Part shown: positions 1 to 8,600 of the stretch, piece after piece
Layout of the letters: each line of letters begins with the position of its first letter
How positions within the stretch are numbered: position 1 is the stretch's first letter
Assembly: GCA_963169045.1 (NCBI GenBank)
Contig: CAUJDF010000044.1
Span: 496,001 to 560,000 of the forward strand
DNA from: Myxococcota bacterium
GTDB lineage: Bacteria; Myxococcota_A; Bradymonadia; UBA7976; UBA1532
Length of the DNA stretch: 64,000 nt
Direction of reading: 5' to 3'
The notes under the pieces: model-generated
Databases searched by the model: none
The model's input: the letters and a program-made list of their open reading frames with translations, nothing else
Told to the model about the DNA's origin: nothing
Program-made: the position numbers and the translations under genes

Positions 1-633
1 GAGGCGCGCGCAGAGGTCGGCGTCGTGCGGGGCGAGCGCCACGGCCTCGCCGAAGTGCCGCATGGCCCCTTCCCAGTCGCCGAGGCAGCCGGCGACGTAG
101 CCCAGGCAGCCGAGGGGCCCCGGCTCGCGCGGCGCGCAGCGGCGGGCCTCACGGAAGGCCTGCGCGGCCTCGTCGAAGGCGCCGATGGCGAGACGGACGC
201 CGCCGCAGCCGAGCCACGCTTCGCCGTCGTCGGGGCAGAGGTCGAGATAGGCGCGGTAGAAGTCGAGCGCCTCGTGGGGGGCTACGGCGGCGCGCTGCTC
301 GGCGGCGAGCCGGTAGACCAGCGCCTGCTCGCGGAGGCTCGGCACGAGCACCGGCTCGAAGCCGGGCGGGACCGTCCGCGGCGGGGCGTCGGCGGCGAGG
401 CGTCGGCCGGCCTTGCGGCGCACGACGTCGCGCACGTCTTCGGCCGGCGGCGCCTCGGCGTCGACCGTCGTCGCGCCGGGTCGGGGCGCCTCGAACGCAA
501 ACTCGTCGAAGTGGGGCGCCGCGGGCGCCGCGACGGGCGCGCGTTTCGCGGGCTCGCTCGCGTCGACGGGCGGGTCGACTTCGAGAGTGGTTTCGGACGC
601 AGGCCGCCTGCGCCGCCAGAATCGCCAATCCAC
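1..633 (-). CDS. TPR-repeat protein, C-terminus cut by window edge
   Basis: The gene runs off the left edge, and 211 codons are visible. A GTG start at 633 is chosen because a GGGGAG ribosome site lies about 8 nt upstream. The N-terminus is short and basic (VDWRFWRRRRP) and is followed by about 60 residues of Pro/Ala/Asp-rich linker. From about residue 100 the sequence becomes helical with TPR character: FYRAYLDLCPDDGEAWLGCG, then two further 34-residue units ending in runs such as EPGPLGCLGYVAG and HFGEAVALAPHDADL. TPR units act as protein-interaction scaffolds, and no catalytic domain is visible. It diverges from the methyltransferase gene at 799. The partner and role are unknown. Confidence 0.75.
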   Translation of the reverse strand, partial: MDWRFWRRRRPASETTLEVDPPVDASEPAKRAPVAAPAAPHFDEFAFEAPRPGATTVDAEAPPAEDVRDVVRRKAGRRLAADAPPRTVPPGFEPVLVPSLREQALVYRLAAEQRAAVAPHEALDFYRAYLDLCPDDGEAWLGCGGVRLAIGAFDEAAQAFREARRCAPREPGPLGCLGYVAGCLGDWEGAMRHFGEAVALAPHDADLCARL

Positions 634-798
634 GGGGTAACTGCTCCCCCTACGGGGTCCGGTGCGGATTCAACACCACGCGACCCCTCCGTACAACCCC
701 GAAATCGGAGAGAAGGAAGCAGAAGGATCGCCACCAGGGCTTGAGCCCCGAGGGCGCGGTTCGTAACATCGCGCGGCCTTTCACACCGGAGTCACCGC

Positions 799-1803
799 AT
801 GAGCTCGCGCCCCGACCCAAACGCGATCGTCGCGCTCGCGACCGCCTACTGGGGGAGTGCCACGCTGATCGCGGCGGTGCGCCTCAAGCTGTTCACCCAC
901 CTCGCCGCCGGGGCCGCGTCGCCGGCGGAGGTCGCGGCGCGCGCCGGCACCGATCCGGTGGCCACCGACGCGCTGCTGACGGCCCTGGCCAGCGTCGGCC
1001 TCGTCCGCAAGGAGGGCGAGCGCTACACGAACGCCGCCGACGCCGACCTCTTCCTGGTGGAGGGCCGCCCGTCGTACCTCGGGCCGGCGCTCCTCTACAA
1101 CGGCGACGTCTACCCGCTGTGGAACCGGCTGGACGAGGTCGTGCGGACGGGCACGGTGCACGCTTCGCCCGACCAGTACCTCGGCGAGGACGCGAGCCGG
1201 ACGCGCAACTTCGTCTACGGCATGCACCACCGCGCGCTCGGCGTCGGCCGCGCGCTCGCCGAGGTGGTCGACCTGACCGGCCGTCACCGCCTCGCCGACG
1301 TCGGCGGCGGGCCGGGCACCTACTCGGCCATGCTCGCCCAGCGCACACCGGGCCTCGAGGCCGACGTCCTCGATCTGCCGGGAGTCGTCGCCATCTCGAC
1401 CGAGATCGTCACGCAGATGGGCGCGGCCGATCGCGTGCGCTGCCTGCCCTTCGACTACTACCGCGACGCGCTCCCGGGCCAGTACGACGCGGCGCTCATC
1501 TCGGGGGTGCTCCACCGGGAACAGCCTCCTCAAGTGCTTGAAATCATGAAGAAAGTCGCGGACGCCGTCCCCCCCGGCGGCGTGCTGTACATCAGCGACG
1601 TCATGCTCGACGACGACCGCGCCGGCCCGCAGTTCGCCGCCATGTTCGCGCTGAACATGCGCGTGCTCGCGCACGACGGCCGCTGCCACTCGGTGGCGGA
1701 GCAGCGCGAGTGGCTCGATGCGGTCGGCTTCACCGTCACCGACGTGCGCCACCTGCCGCCGCCGATCCACTACACCGTCATCCGCGCGGAGCGTCGCTCA
1801 TGA
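799..1803 (+). CDS. SAM-dependent O-methyltransferase-like protein
   Basis: 334 aa. The N-terminal 90 residues look like the winged-helix dimerisation domain of the acetylserotonin/plant O-methyltransferase family (LKLFTHLAAGAASPAEVAARAG, then VGLVRKEGERYTNA). The Rossmann SAM site follows, with motif I LADVGGGPGTYS near residue 172 and a later GGVLYISDVMLDDD acidic strand. Family members transfer a methyl group from SAM to hydroxyls of small molecules; the substrate here cannot be read. The ATG at 799 has GGAG 8-9 nt upstream. Its stop overlaps the next start as ATGA, so it is probably co-translated with the lipoprotein gene. The usual general-base HD pair is not obvious (GVLHREQ instead), so the acceptor chemistry is uncertain. 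Confidence 0.8.
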   Translation: MSSRPDPNAIVALATAYWGSATLIAAVRLKLFTHLAAGAASPAEVAARAGTDPVATDALLTALASVGLVRKEGERYTNAADADLFLVEGRPSYLGPALLYNGDVYPLWNRLDEVVRTGTVHASPDQYLGEDASRTRNFVYGMHHRALGVGRALAEVVDLTGRHRLADVGGGPGTYSAMLAQRTPGLEADVLDLPGVVAISTEIVTQMGAADRVRCLPFDYYRDALPGQYDAALISGVLHREQPPQVLEIMKKVADAVPPGGVLYISDVMLDDDRAGPQFAAMFALNMRVLAHDGRCHSVAEQREWLDAVGFTVTDVRHLPPPIHYTVIRAERRS

Positions 1804-2666
1804 GGCGCGCGTCCGGCATCTTCGTCCTCGCGCTCTCGCTTGGCGCCTGCACGTCCGAGGAGGCGAAGAAGGCGCCCACCGCGGCGGCGTCATCGGCGGC
1901 GTCGCCCGCCAGCACGGCCGCGCCCCCATCGGTGGCGGCGAAGAAGCCGAAGATCGAGCTGCCGCCGCCTTCGTTGCCGCCTCCGGGCGCGGAGCCGCCG
2001 CCGGCGCCGCCGACGATCGAGCGCATCGACGAGCACCGCGCCCGCATCGGGCAGGTCCTCGTCGACCGCCAGAGGCGGCGCGTCGAGGTGCCCGGGCGGC
2101 TCAACATGACCGAGGGCATCCTCGAGTACTACGCCGTGGGTCCCAACGGGAAGCTGCACGAGTCGGTGCTCGAGCTTTCCGGCGTGCCCAGCCACCTGCA
2201 CGTGGGGCTGTTGCTGATCGGCCTCGATCCGAACACCTACCGCGACACGTCGACGGGCATGCGCGAGGTGGTCAAGCCCGGCGGACGCATGCGCCTGTTC
2301 GTCGAGTGGACGGATCCCAAGTCGGGCAAGCACCGCCGCGAGCCCGCCGAGAGCTGGCTCTATAACCGTGAGCGCAAGAAGGCGCCGCCCGCGGGGGACT
2401 GGCAGTTCCTGGGCAGCAGCTTCTGGAACGGCCGCTACTCCGCCGACGACGGCCGCAGCATCGTGGCGCTCATCCCCGACGAGTCGTGCGTGGTGGGCGT
2501 CGTCGGCGATGCCGGCAACCCGTACCGCGGCGCCACGATGGGCTACGAGGTGAACACCAAGGTCGTGCCGCCGCTCCACACGCCGCTGACGCTCGCGTTC
2601 GAGGCGGTCGCCGACGCGCCCGCCGCCCCGACCGGCCTCGCCCCCGCCCCGCAAAGCGGGCCCTGA
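1800..2666 (+). CDS. YdjY-like domain lipoprotein
   Basis: 288 aa starting at the ATG that overlaps the upstream stop (ATGA). The first 17 residues form a lipoprotein signal with a lipobox ending LGAC, so the mature protein should be acylated at that Cys. A Pro/Ala-rich low-complexity linker follows to about residue 75. The globular part contains ESVLELSGVPSHLHVGLLLIGL and later GSSFWNGRYSADDGRSIVALIPDESCVV, a pattern I associate with the YdjY-like domain found in planctomycete and deltaproteobacterial envelope proteins. The function of that domain is not known. The gene ends one base before the convergent UbiA gene begins its stop codon. Confidence 0.75.
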   Translation: MRRASGIFVLALSLGACTSEEAKKAPTAAASSAASPASTAAPPSVAAKKPKIELPPPSLPPPGAEPPPAPPTIERIDEHRARIGQVLVDRQRRRVEVPGRLNMTEGILEYYAVGPNGKLHESVLELSGVPSHLHVGLLLIGLDPNTYRDTSTGMREVVKPGGRMRLFVEWTDPKSGKHRREPAESWLYNRERKKAPPAGDWQFLGSSFWNGRYSADDGRSIVALIPDESCVVGVVGDAGNPYRGATMGYEVNTKVVPPLHTPLTLAFEAVADAPAAPTGLAPAPQSGP

Positions 2667-3548
2667 TCAGGTCGCGTAGAACCAGCGTCCGAACAGTCGG
2701 CCGGGCACCAGCAGGCCGATCGCGACGGCCGCGGCCACGAAGCCACCCGCGGCGGCGGCGATGACGCCGTTGACCATCGCGATGCCGAAGATGCCCGCCA
2801 TGACGAGGCCGCGCACGGCGCCGGGCGAAGGCGTGGCGACGGCGCGCATCGCGGGCCGCCACAACCACACCACCGGGACGAGGACGAGCGCCGCGGCCCA
2901 CCGCACCGGGAGCAGGTCGGCGGCGGGCCACAAAGCGGGCAGGAGGGCGAGCGCGACCAGAGCCATCGCGCGCGGCCGGACCTGGGCGCGGGTCGCACCG
3001 GCGGCCTCGTGGCTCGAGACGGCAGTCACCGCGGCGGTGTACGCGAGGGTGCCCGCGGGGATGGCCCAGGCCAGCGGCGCTTCGGGCCAGGCACCGGCGG
3101 CGGCGAGGCCGATGGCCGCGTTGCCGTAGCGGCAGAGGCCCATCGCCGCGGGACCCAGCGGACCGCCCTTGAGCACGGCGTTGTAGAGCCACGTCGCCGT
3201 CGCCGTCCCGACCACGGCGATGACGGCCTCACGCCCCACGAAGGAGGCGATCGCGAGGGCCACGGCCTGGAGCAACAGGACGAGCGCCCATGCGGCGGGC
3301 AACGGGACCCGGCCTGACGGCAGCGGGCGTCCCGGCCGCTCGACGCGGTCGACGCGCAGATCGCAGAGGTCGTTGGCGGCCATGCCCGCGCAGTACAGCG
3401 CGGCGCTGGCGCCAACCAGCGCCGCGACGACGCCCGCGCTCGCGGGGCGGCCGAACGCGCCGGCGATGGCCGCCCCCGCGAGGACATCGGCCGGCGCGGT
3501 GAACACCGCCGGCAGGCGCACCAGTTCGAGGTAGGGCCGCAGGGCCAT
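2667..3548 (-). CDS. UbiA-superfamily prenyltransferase, EboC-like
   Basis: 293 aa with about eight to nine membrane segments. UbiA enzymes transfer a polyprenyl group from its diphosphate to an acceptor, using Mg2+ held by Asp-rich loops. The first loop is visible as NDLCDLRVDRVERPGRPLPSG, with N59, D60, D63 and D67. The second canonical DxxxD loop is not evident. Instead there is YNAVLKGGPLGPAAMGLCRYGN (about residues 160-182), a signature I associate with the EboC-type subgroup. It is the last gene of a three-gene minus-strand cassette, and its ATG overlaps the upstream stop (ATGA). The acceptor is unknown; the adjacent cyclitol synthase suggests a cyclitol, which is inference. Confidence 0.8.
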   Translation of the reverse strand: MALRPYLELVRLPAVFTAPADVLAGAAIAGAFGRPASAGVVAALVGASAALYCAGMAANDLCDLRVDRVERPGRPLPSGRVPLPAAWALVLLLQAVALAIASFVGREAVIAVVGTATATWLYNAVLKGGPLGPAAMGLCRYGNAAIGLAAAGAWPEAPLAWAIPAGTLAYTAAVTAVSSHEAAGATRAQVRPRAMALVALALLPALWPAADLLPVRWAAALVLVPVVWLWRPAMRAVATPSPGAVRGLVMAGIFGIAMVNGVIAAAAGGFVAAAVAIGLLVPGRLFGRWFYAT

Positions 3549-4729
3549 CAGGCCTCTCGGCGGATCCAGGCGAGCAGGTCCTCGTCCTGGCGAACGAGCC
3601 GCTGCTCCTCGGTGCCCATCGGGTCCTTGAAGAAGGAGGAGAGCGACGTCACCACCCCTCGCTCACCGCGGCGCTGCGCGAGCTCGACCAGGCGGACGAG
3701 GTCGATCACCAGCGGCGCGGCCAGGAGCGAGTCGCAGCCGTCCCAGGTGAACTGCATCTGCATGCGGCCGCCCAGGAAGCCCGAAAAGTGGATGTGATCC
3801 CAAGCGATCTTCCACTCGCCGAGGCTCTGGACGAAGTCGATGCCCACCCGCGTCTCGGGCGCGTAACCGAGGATGCGCCGGAGCAGGTGGTCCTTGGTGC
3901 GGATCTTCGAGGCCTTGTTCCGCGGATTCTCGAGGACGCGGCCGTCGTCGTTCCCGAGGATGTTCTGCCCGAACCAGGACAGGACGCGCAGGTTCCGGCG
4001 GGCGAAGAGCTCGCTGAGCACCGACTTCACGAGCGTCTCGCCGGTCTTGCCGTCCTTGCCCATGTGGACCGCGCCGCGGGCCTCGGCCAGCGCGCGCAGC
4101 GCCGGCACGTCGGAGCCGAGGCTCGGCGTGAAGTTCACGTACGCGTCGCCGCCGGAGAGCGCCGCCCAGGCGTAGAGCGCACTGGCCGGCAGCACGGGGG
4201 CCGTGCCGCGGGCGGCCGCCTCGAGGGCCGCGAGGTCGTCCCAGGCCGGCTGCGGATCCATCGGCGGCTCGGTGCTCGCCACGTTGACCATGACGATGCG
4301 GTCGAGGCCCTCGGCCGCCCGGAACGCATCGAGATCGGCGCGAATGCGCGCCATCGCCGCCGCGTCGGTGTCGACGGGCGCCGCGGCGTCGGCCATCGAG
4401 GCCACCGTGTCGCCCGCGCCGCGCACGATCCCCGGCCGGATGTGGCGATCGATCGCCGCGAGGTCCTCGCGCAACGCGTCGGCGAGGTAGGGCACGCGGC
4501 AGCTCTCGAGCACCGCCTTCGCGATGTCCGGCAGGGCGCCCGCGCGCACCTCGTGGCCACCGAAGACGAACGCCTCGGGCGCGGCGAGATCGCTCGCGCC
4601 GAACTCCGGACGCTGGGTGACGAGTCCCGCCAGCGGGGCGATGCCGCGCCGCGCTGCCGCGACGCCGGCCATGACGACCGACGCGATGCTGCCGCGCGCT
4701 CCGATGAGCCACACACCAGTCCGGCGCAC
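3548..4729 (-). CDS. Inositol-3-phosphate synthase family protein
   Basis: 393 aa. The family converts glucose-6-phosphate to myo-inositol-3-phosphate through an NAD-dependent cyclisation. Visible signatures are the N-terminal nucleotide loop VWLIGARGSIAS, then GKDGKTGETLVKSVL, NILGNDDGRVLENP, NKASKIRTKDHLL and CDSLLAAPLVIDLVRL, in the usual order. The lysines of the KTGETLVK and KSKIRTKD-like motifs that act in catalysis are present. The start is placed at the GTG at 4729 because AGAGGA lies 6 nt upstream and longer versions would run into the upstream gene. It overlaps the UbiA start by ATGA and follows the TIM-barrel gene by 25 nt. A related cyclitol product cannot be excluded. Confidence 0.85.
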   Translation of the reverse strand: MRRTGVWLIGARGSIASVVMAGVAAARRGIAPLAGLVTQRPEFGASDLAAPEAFVFGGHEVRAGALPDIAKAVLESCRVPYLADALREDLAAIDRHIRPGIVRGAGDTVASMADAAAPVDTDAAAMARIRADLDAFRAAEGLDRIVMVNVASTEPPMDPQPAWDDLAALEAAARGTAPVLPASALYAWAALSGGDAYVNFTPSLGSDVPALRALAEARGAVHMGKDGKTGETLVKSVLSELFARRNLRVLSWFGQNILGNDDGRVLENPRNKASKIRTKDHLLRRILGYAPETRVGIDFVQSLGEWKIAWDHIHFSGFLGGRMQMQFTWDGCDSLLAAPLVIDLVRLVELAQRRGERGVVTSLSSFFKDPMGTEEQRLVRQDEDLLAWIRREA

Positions 4730-4754
4730 TGGACTTCCTCTCGTCACCGGGGAA

Positions 4755-5624
4755 TCAGGGGATCGGCGGCACCGCCGCCGGACGCTCCGACCGGGCCGCA
4801 CCGAGGCGCGGGGCCAGGTGGGCCAGCGCCCGTCGGGCGGCGTCTTCCGCCCGATCCGCACAAGTATACAGCTCGACCGTCAGGAACCCGTCATACCCCA
4901 CCCGCCGCAGCGCGGCGAACACGCCGTCGAAATCGACGTCGCCCTCGCCGGGCACGAGGTGGTGGTGCTTCCGGCCCCGGATGTCCTCGAGGTGGACGTT
5001 CCAGATGTGGCGCCCCAGGCGCTCGATGCTCGTCACGGGATCCTCGCCCGCACAGACGGCATGACCCACGTCCAGATTGACCCCGAGTGCGGGATGACCC
5101 ACGCGGTCGATGACGGCGGCGGCCTCGTGGGCGCTCTCGACGAGGATGGCCGGCTCGTACTCGATGCCGACGCGGACACCCAGCGTGGCGGCGCGCTCGC
5201 AGACCACGGCGAGGCTGTCGGCGAACCAGCGAAAGCCCTCGGACGGCGGCACGTGCGCCTGCGTCCGGCCGCTGGCGACGCTGACGCAAGGCGCGCCCAC
5301 CGCCGCCGCGAGGTCGAGCGCGGCGAACGTGAAGTCGAGGCGCCGCCGGCGCACGGCGGGATCGCTGTTCGAGAGCGACGGCTCGAAGACCTGCTCGGGC
5401 GGCGGGTGGTCCCACAGGCAGACGGCGGTGTTCGCGTTCACGTTGGAGACGTGGAGGCCTGTGTCCGCCAGCGCGGCGCGGATCGGCTCGACGTCGTCGC
5501 CCGGGCGCCAGTGCGGCGCGTCGGCGAGGATCTCGGCGCCGGCGTAGCCGTGCGCGCCGATGCGCCGCAGCGCCGCCGGCAGATCGACCCGCGTGAATCC
5601 GTTCGTGCTATAGGCGAGCTTCAC
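4755..5624 (-). CDS. Sugar phosphate isomerase/epimerase-like TIM barrel protein, EboE-like
   Basis: 289 aa from a GTG start (weak GGGTGG upstream). The fold is the xylose-isomerase-like TIM barrel of the AP endonuclease 2 superfamily. Metal-site candidates are Glu in GIEYEP (about residue 154), Asp and His in NLDVGHA (about 187-191), His in WNVHLED and Glu in LTVELY. Members isomerise or epimerise sugars and cyclitols, or act on DNA; this one looks like the sugar branch. It is the first gene of the cassette with inositol-phosphate synthase and UbiA, so it may modify the cyclitol before prenyl transfer. That role is inferred only from context. Confidence 0.75.
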   Translation of the reverse strand: MKLAYSTNGFTRVDLPAALRRIGAHGYAGAEILADAPHWRPGDDVEPIRAALADTGLHVSNVNANTAVCLWDHPPPEQVFEPSLSNSDPAVRRRRLDFTFAALDLAAAVGAPCVSVASGRTQAHVPPSEGFRWFADSLAVVCERAATLGVRVGIEYEPAILVESAHEAAAVIDRVGHPALGVNLDVGHAVCAGEDPVTSIERLGRHIWNVHLEDIRGRKHHHLVPGEGDVDFDGVFAALRRVGYDGFLTVELYTCADRAEDAARRALAHLAPRLGAARSERPAAVPPIP

Positions 5625-5667
5625 CGCGCCACCCTAGCACACGCGCGCGGAGGCCACGTAGGTACAC

Positions 5668-8600
5668 CTACCCATCAACAGCGGCGAGGCCGAGCGCCCG
5701 GCGTGCCTCGAGGCACGCGTCGCCGGCGACGAAGCGCGCGACGTCGGCGGCGCCGGGCACCTCGGCCAGCGGCGCGGCGGCGTCTCGCGCGCTCTTGCGC
5801 AGCGCGTCCAGCGCCGGCACGACGCCGCCGCAGAGCAGGACGCCGATGCGGTTCGCCGTCTCGACGAAGCCCTCGAGCGCCGCAGCGAGATCGAGGTCGG
5901 GCAACAGGTGGCGCAGGTCGGGCAGCACCGTGCCGAGCTTTTGGCGCGCGCGGCGGTCGAGCGTCGCCACGAGCGTGCGGGCGCGTGGTTCGGGCTCGCC
6001 GGGGCCATCGATCGTCACGAGCGCCTCGAGCAGCCCCCGCAGGGCATCCGGCGACCAGGCGACGACGCCGGCGAGGCGGCGGCGCCCCAGGTGGAAGCCA
6101 CGCGCGAGGTGGAAGGTCCGCTCCCCCGCCCCGAGCCGTGACAGCGCCTCCGCCCCGAACACCACCGTCGGCGGTGGGCCGTCGAGCGCCCGCACACCGG
6201 CGCCCAGCGTCAGGTCGCCCTGGACGCGCGCCCCTTCGACGCCCACCAGCCCCGCCACCCGCGCTGCCAGCGCCTCGGTCTCTTCGGAGAGCGACTCGCG
6301 CACCGGCACCGACGGCGGCGCCGCGAACAGCCGCGGCAACGCGCGCGAGACACCGGCCAGCGCGTCGTCGAACATCGGCACCTCGCGCGGGCTGCGCACC
6401 GAGAGGCGCAGCGCCTCGTCGAGCGGCTGCCGCGGCCAGCGACCGACGCGATCGCGCCAGCGCTCGATCACGCGGCGCTCCTCGGGTCCCGCCTCTCGCA
6501 AGGCATGGATCAGCAATGCGATCTGGAACGCGCGATCCGGGCGCCCCGCCGCTTCGTCGAGACGGCGCAGCGCGCGCAGCGGCTCCACCGCGAACGGATC
6601 GCGGTCGAGGAGCCAGCGCACCGCGGCGACCGCGCGATCGAGGCCGTCTTCGAGCGCCTCGCAGGCGCGCGCCAGGAGAGCCCGTGGCGCCGGATCCGAC
6701 GGCGACGCGTCGATGACGTGGCGCACGAGGGCCTCCGCCTCGGCGGCGGCGCCGCGCTCGATCAGCAGCTCCGCGAAGCGCATGCGGAGACGCTGTGCCT
6801 CGACCTCGTCCTTCACCTCGGCGAGCGTCCGCCGCAGCAGGTCGGAGACGGCCTGCGCATCCGGCAGGTGTGCGGCGAGGCGGGTCGCCCCTTCGAGATC
6901 GCCGGGCGCCACCCGCAACAGCGCCGACCACGCATCGGGCTCGTCCCGCAGCTGCGCGAGTCGCCGCAGCAGGCCGGCGCGGGGCTCGAGCGCGACGGCC
7001 CGCTCGAGGCACTCGATCGCGAGGCGCGCGTCGCCGCCGCCCTCCTCAAGCGACGCGCGCCGCGAGAGCGCCTCGACGTCGCCCGGCGCGTCGGCGATCA
7101 CCGCGTCGAGGCAGGCGCGCGCCCGCTCGAGCGATGGCTGCTTGTCGGTGTAGATGGCGGCCAGGCGGTAGCCGACCGCCACGCGCATCGAGCGGTCCGT
7201 CGAGATCTCGCGCAGGCGCTCGTAGACGGTCGCGGCGTCCGCCCAGGCCTCGAGATCGGTGTAGAGGTCGGCGAGGCGCTGCAGCGCGACCGGCGACTGC
7301 ACCGCGAGGCTCGCGACGACGTGTCCCAGCAGCGCGGCGGCCCGCTGCGGATCGTCGAGGCGATCGACACACACCCGCGCCGCCTCCATGCGCAGGTCGG
7401 CCTGAGACGCGGGCAACGCCGACGCGAGCGCCTCGAGGGCGTCGACCAGCGCCTGCCAGCGCCCCGCCCGCTCGCAGAGGCGCCGGAGGGATGCGAGCGC
7501 CTCTTCGTCGGCCGGGTTGCGATGGAGCGCGCGCCGGTAGTCCTCGAGCGCACCGTCGACGTCGCGCAGCCGGTCCTCGCGGACGCGGCCGGCGGCCACC
7601 AGCAGGCCCGAGGCAGCGCTGGCGTCCTCGACGACGCCCCCCTCGCGCTCGGCCATGCGCAGCGCCTCGTCCCCGCGGCCCAGGCCGGCGTAGAGCTCGC
7701 GCAGGCCGCGCACGGCGGGCAGGCTCGTCGGATCGAGGCGCGCCGCCTCCTCGTAGCACAGCACCGCCTCGCGCGGGCGGTCGCTCTCCCGGAACAGATC
7801 ACCGCGGCGCAAGAGAATTCCGACTCGATCTCGCGGTTCGTCGGTGGTCTCGAGCCGGCGTCCGAGCACGTCGACGAGGGCCGCGGTGTCGCCGACGGCG
7901 CCGGCCAGGGCCTCGAGGCGCTCGAGCACCTCGGTGCGCGACGGATCCAGCTCGAGCGCGCGCCGGTATGCCTCGAACGCGCGCGCCGGCGCGTCGAGGT
8001 GCGCCTCGAGCAGTCGCGCCTGCTCCACGAGGTAGTCGGCGCGCGCCGACGGCGACGCGACCGCCTCGGCGAGGCGCCGGTACACCCCGGCCAGCCGGTC
8101 CAGCGAGCGCGTGGTCACCAACATGCGCTCGAGCCCCAGGAGCGCCCCGACGTGCCCCGGGTCGAGCGCGAGGACCGCCTCGTAGGCCTCGATCGCCTCC
8201 ACGGCGATGCCGATGCGCTCACCACACAGGCGGGCGACCTGGAGCCACGCCTCGATCGCCTGCGACGCCGTCGCCGCCGCGCGCGCCATTCGCCGCCACG
8301 CCGCGGCGAGGTCGTGGTCGTCACCGCGCCGCTCGTGCACCGCCACGAGCGCCGCCAGCGCCGGCGTGAAGCCCGGCTGCAGCTCGAGCACGCGCTCGAA
8401 CGCCTCCGTCGCCAGCTCGAGCTGCCCGAGCCGGAACTGGTACAGCTCGCCGAGCCGGTAGAGCAACGCCGCGCGCTCCCGCGGATCGCCGACGCATGTC
8501 GCCTCGACGGCGAGGATCTCGGCTTCGCGCGCCGCATCGCCCCGCCGCGCGAGCGCGTGCCCCAGCGCGCGCAACGTCGGCAGGTGGTCCGGGACGAGCT

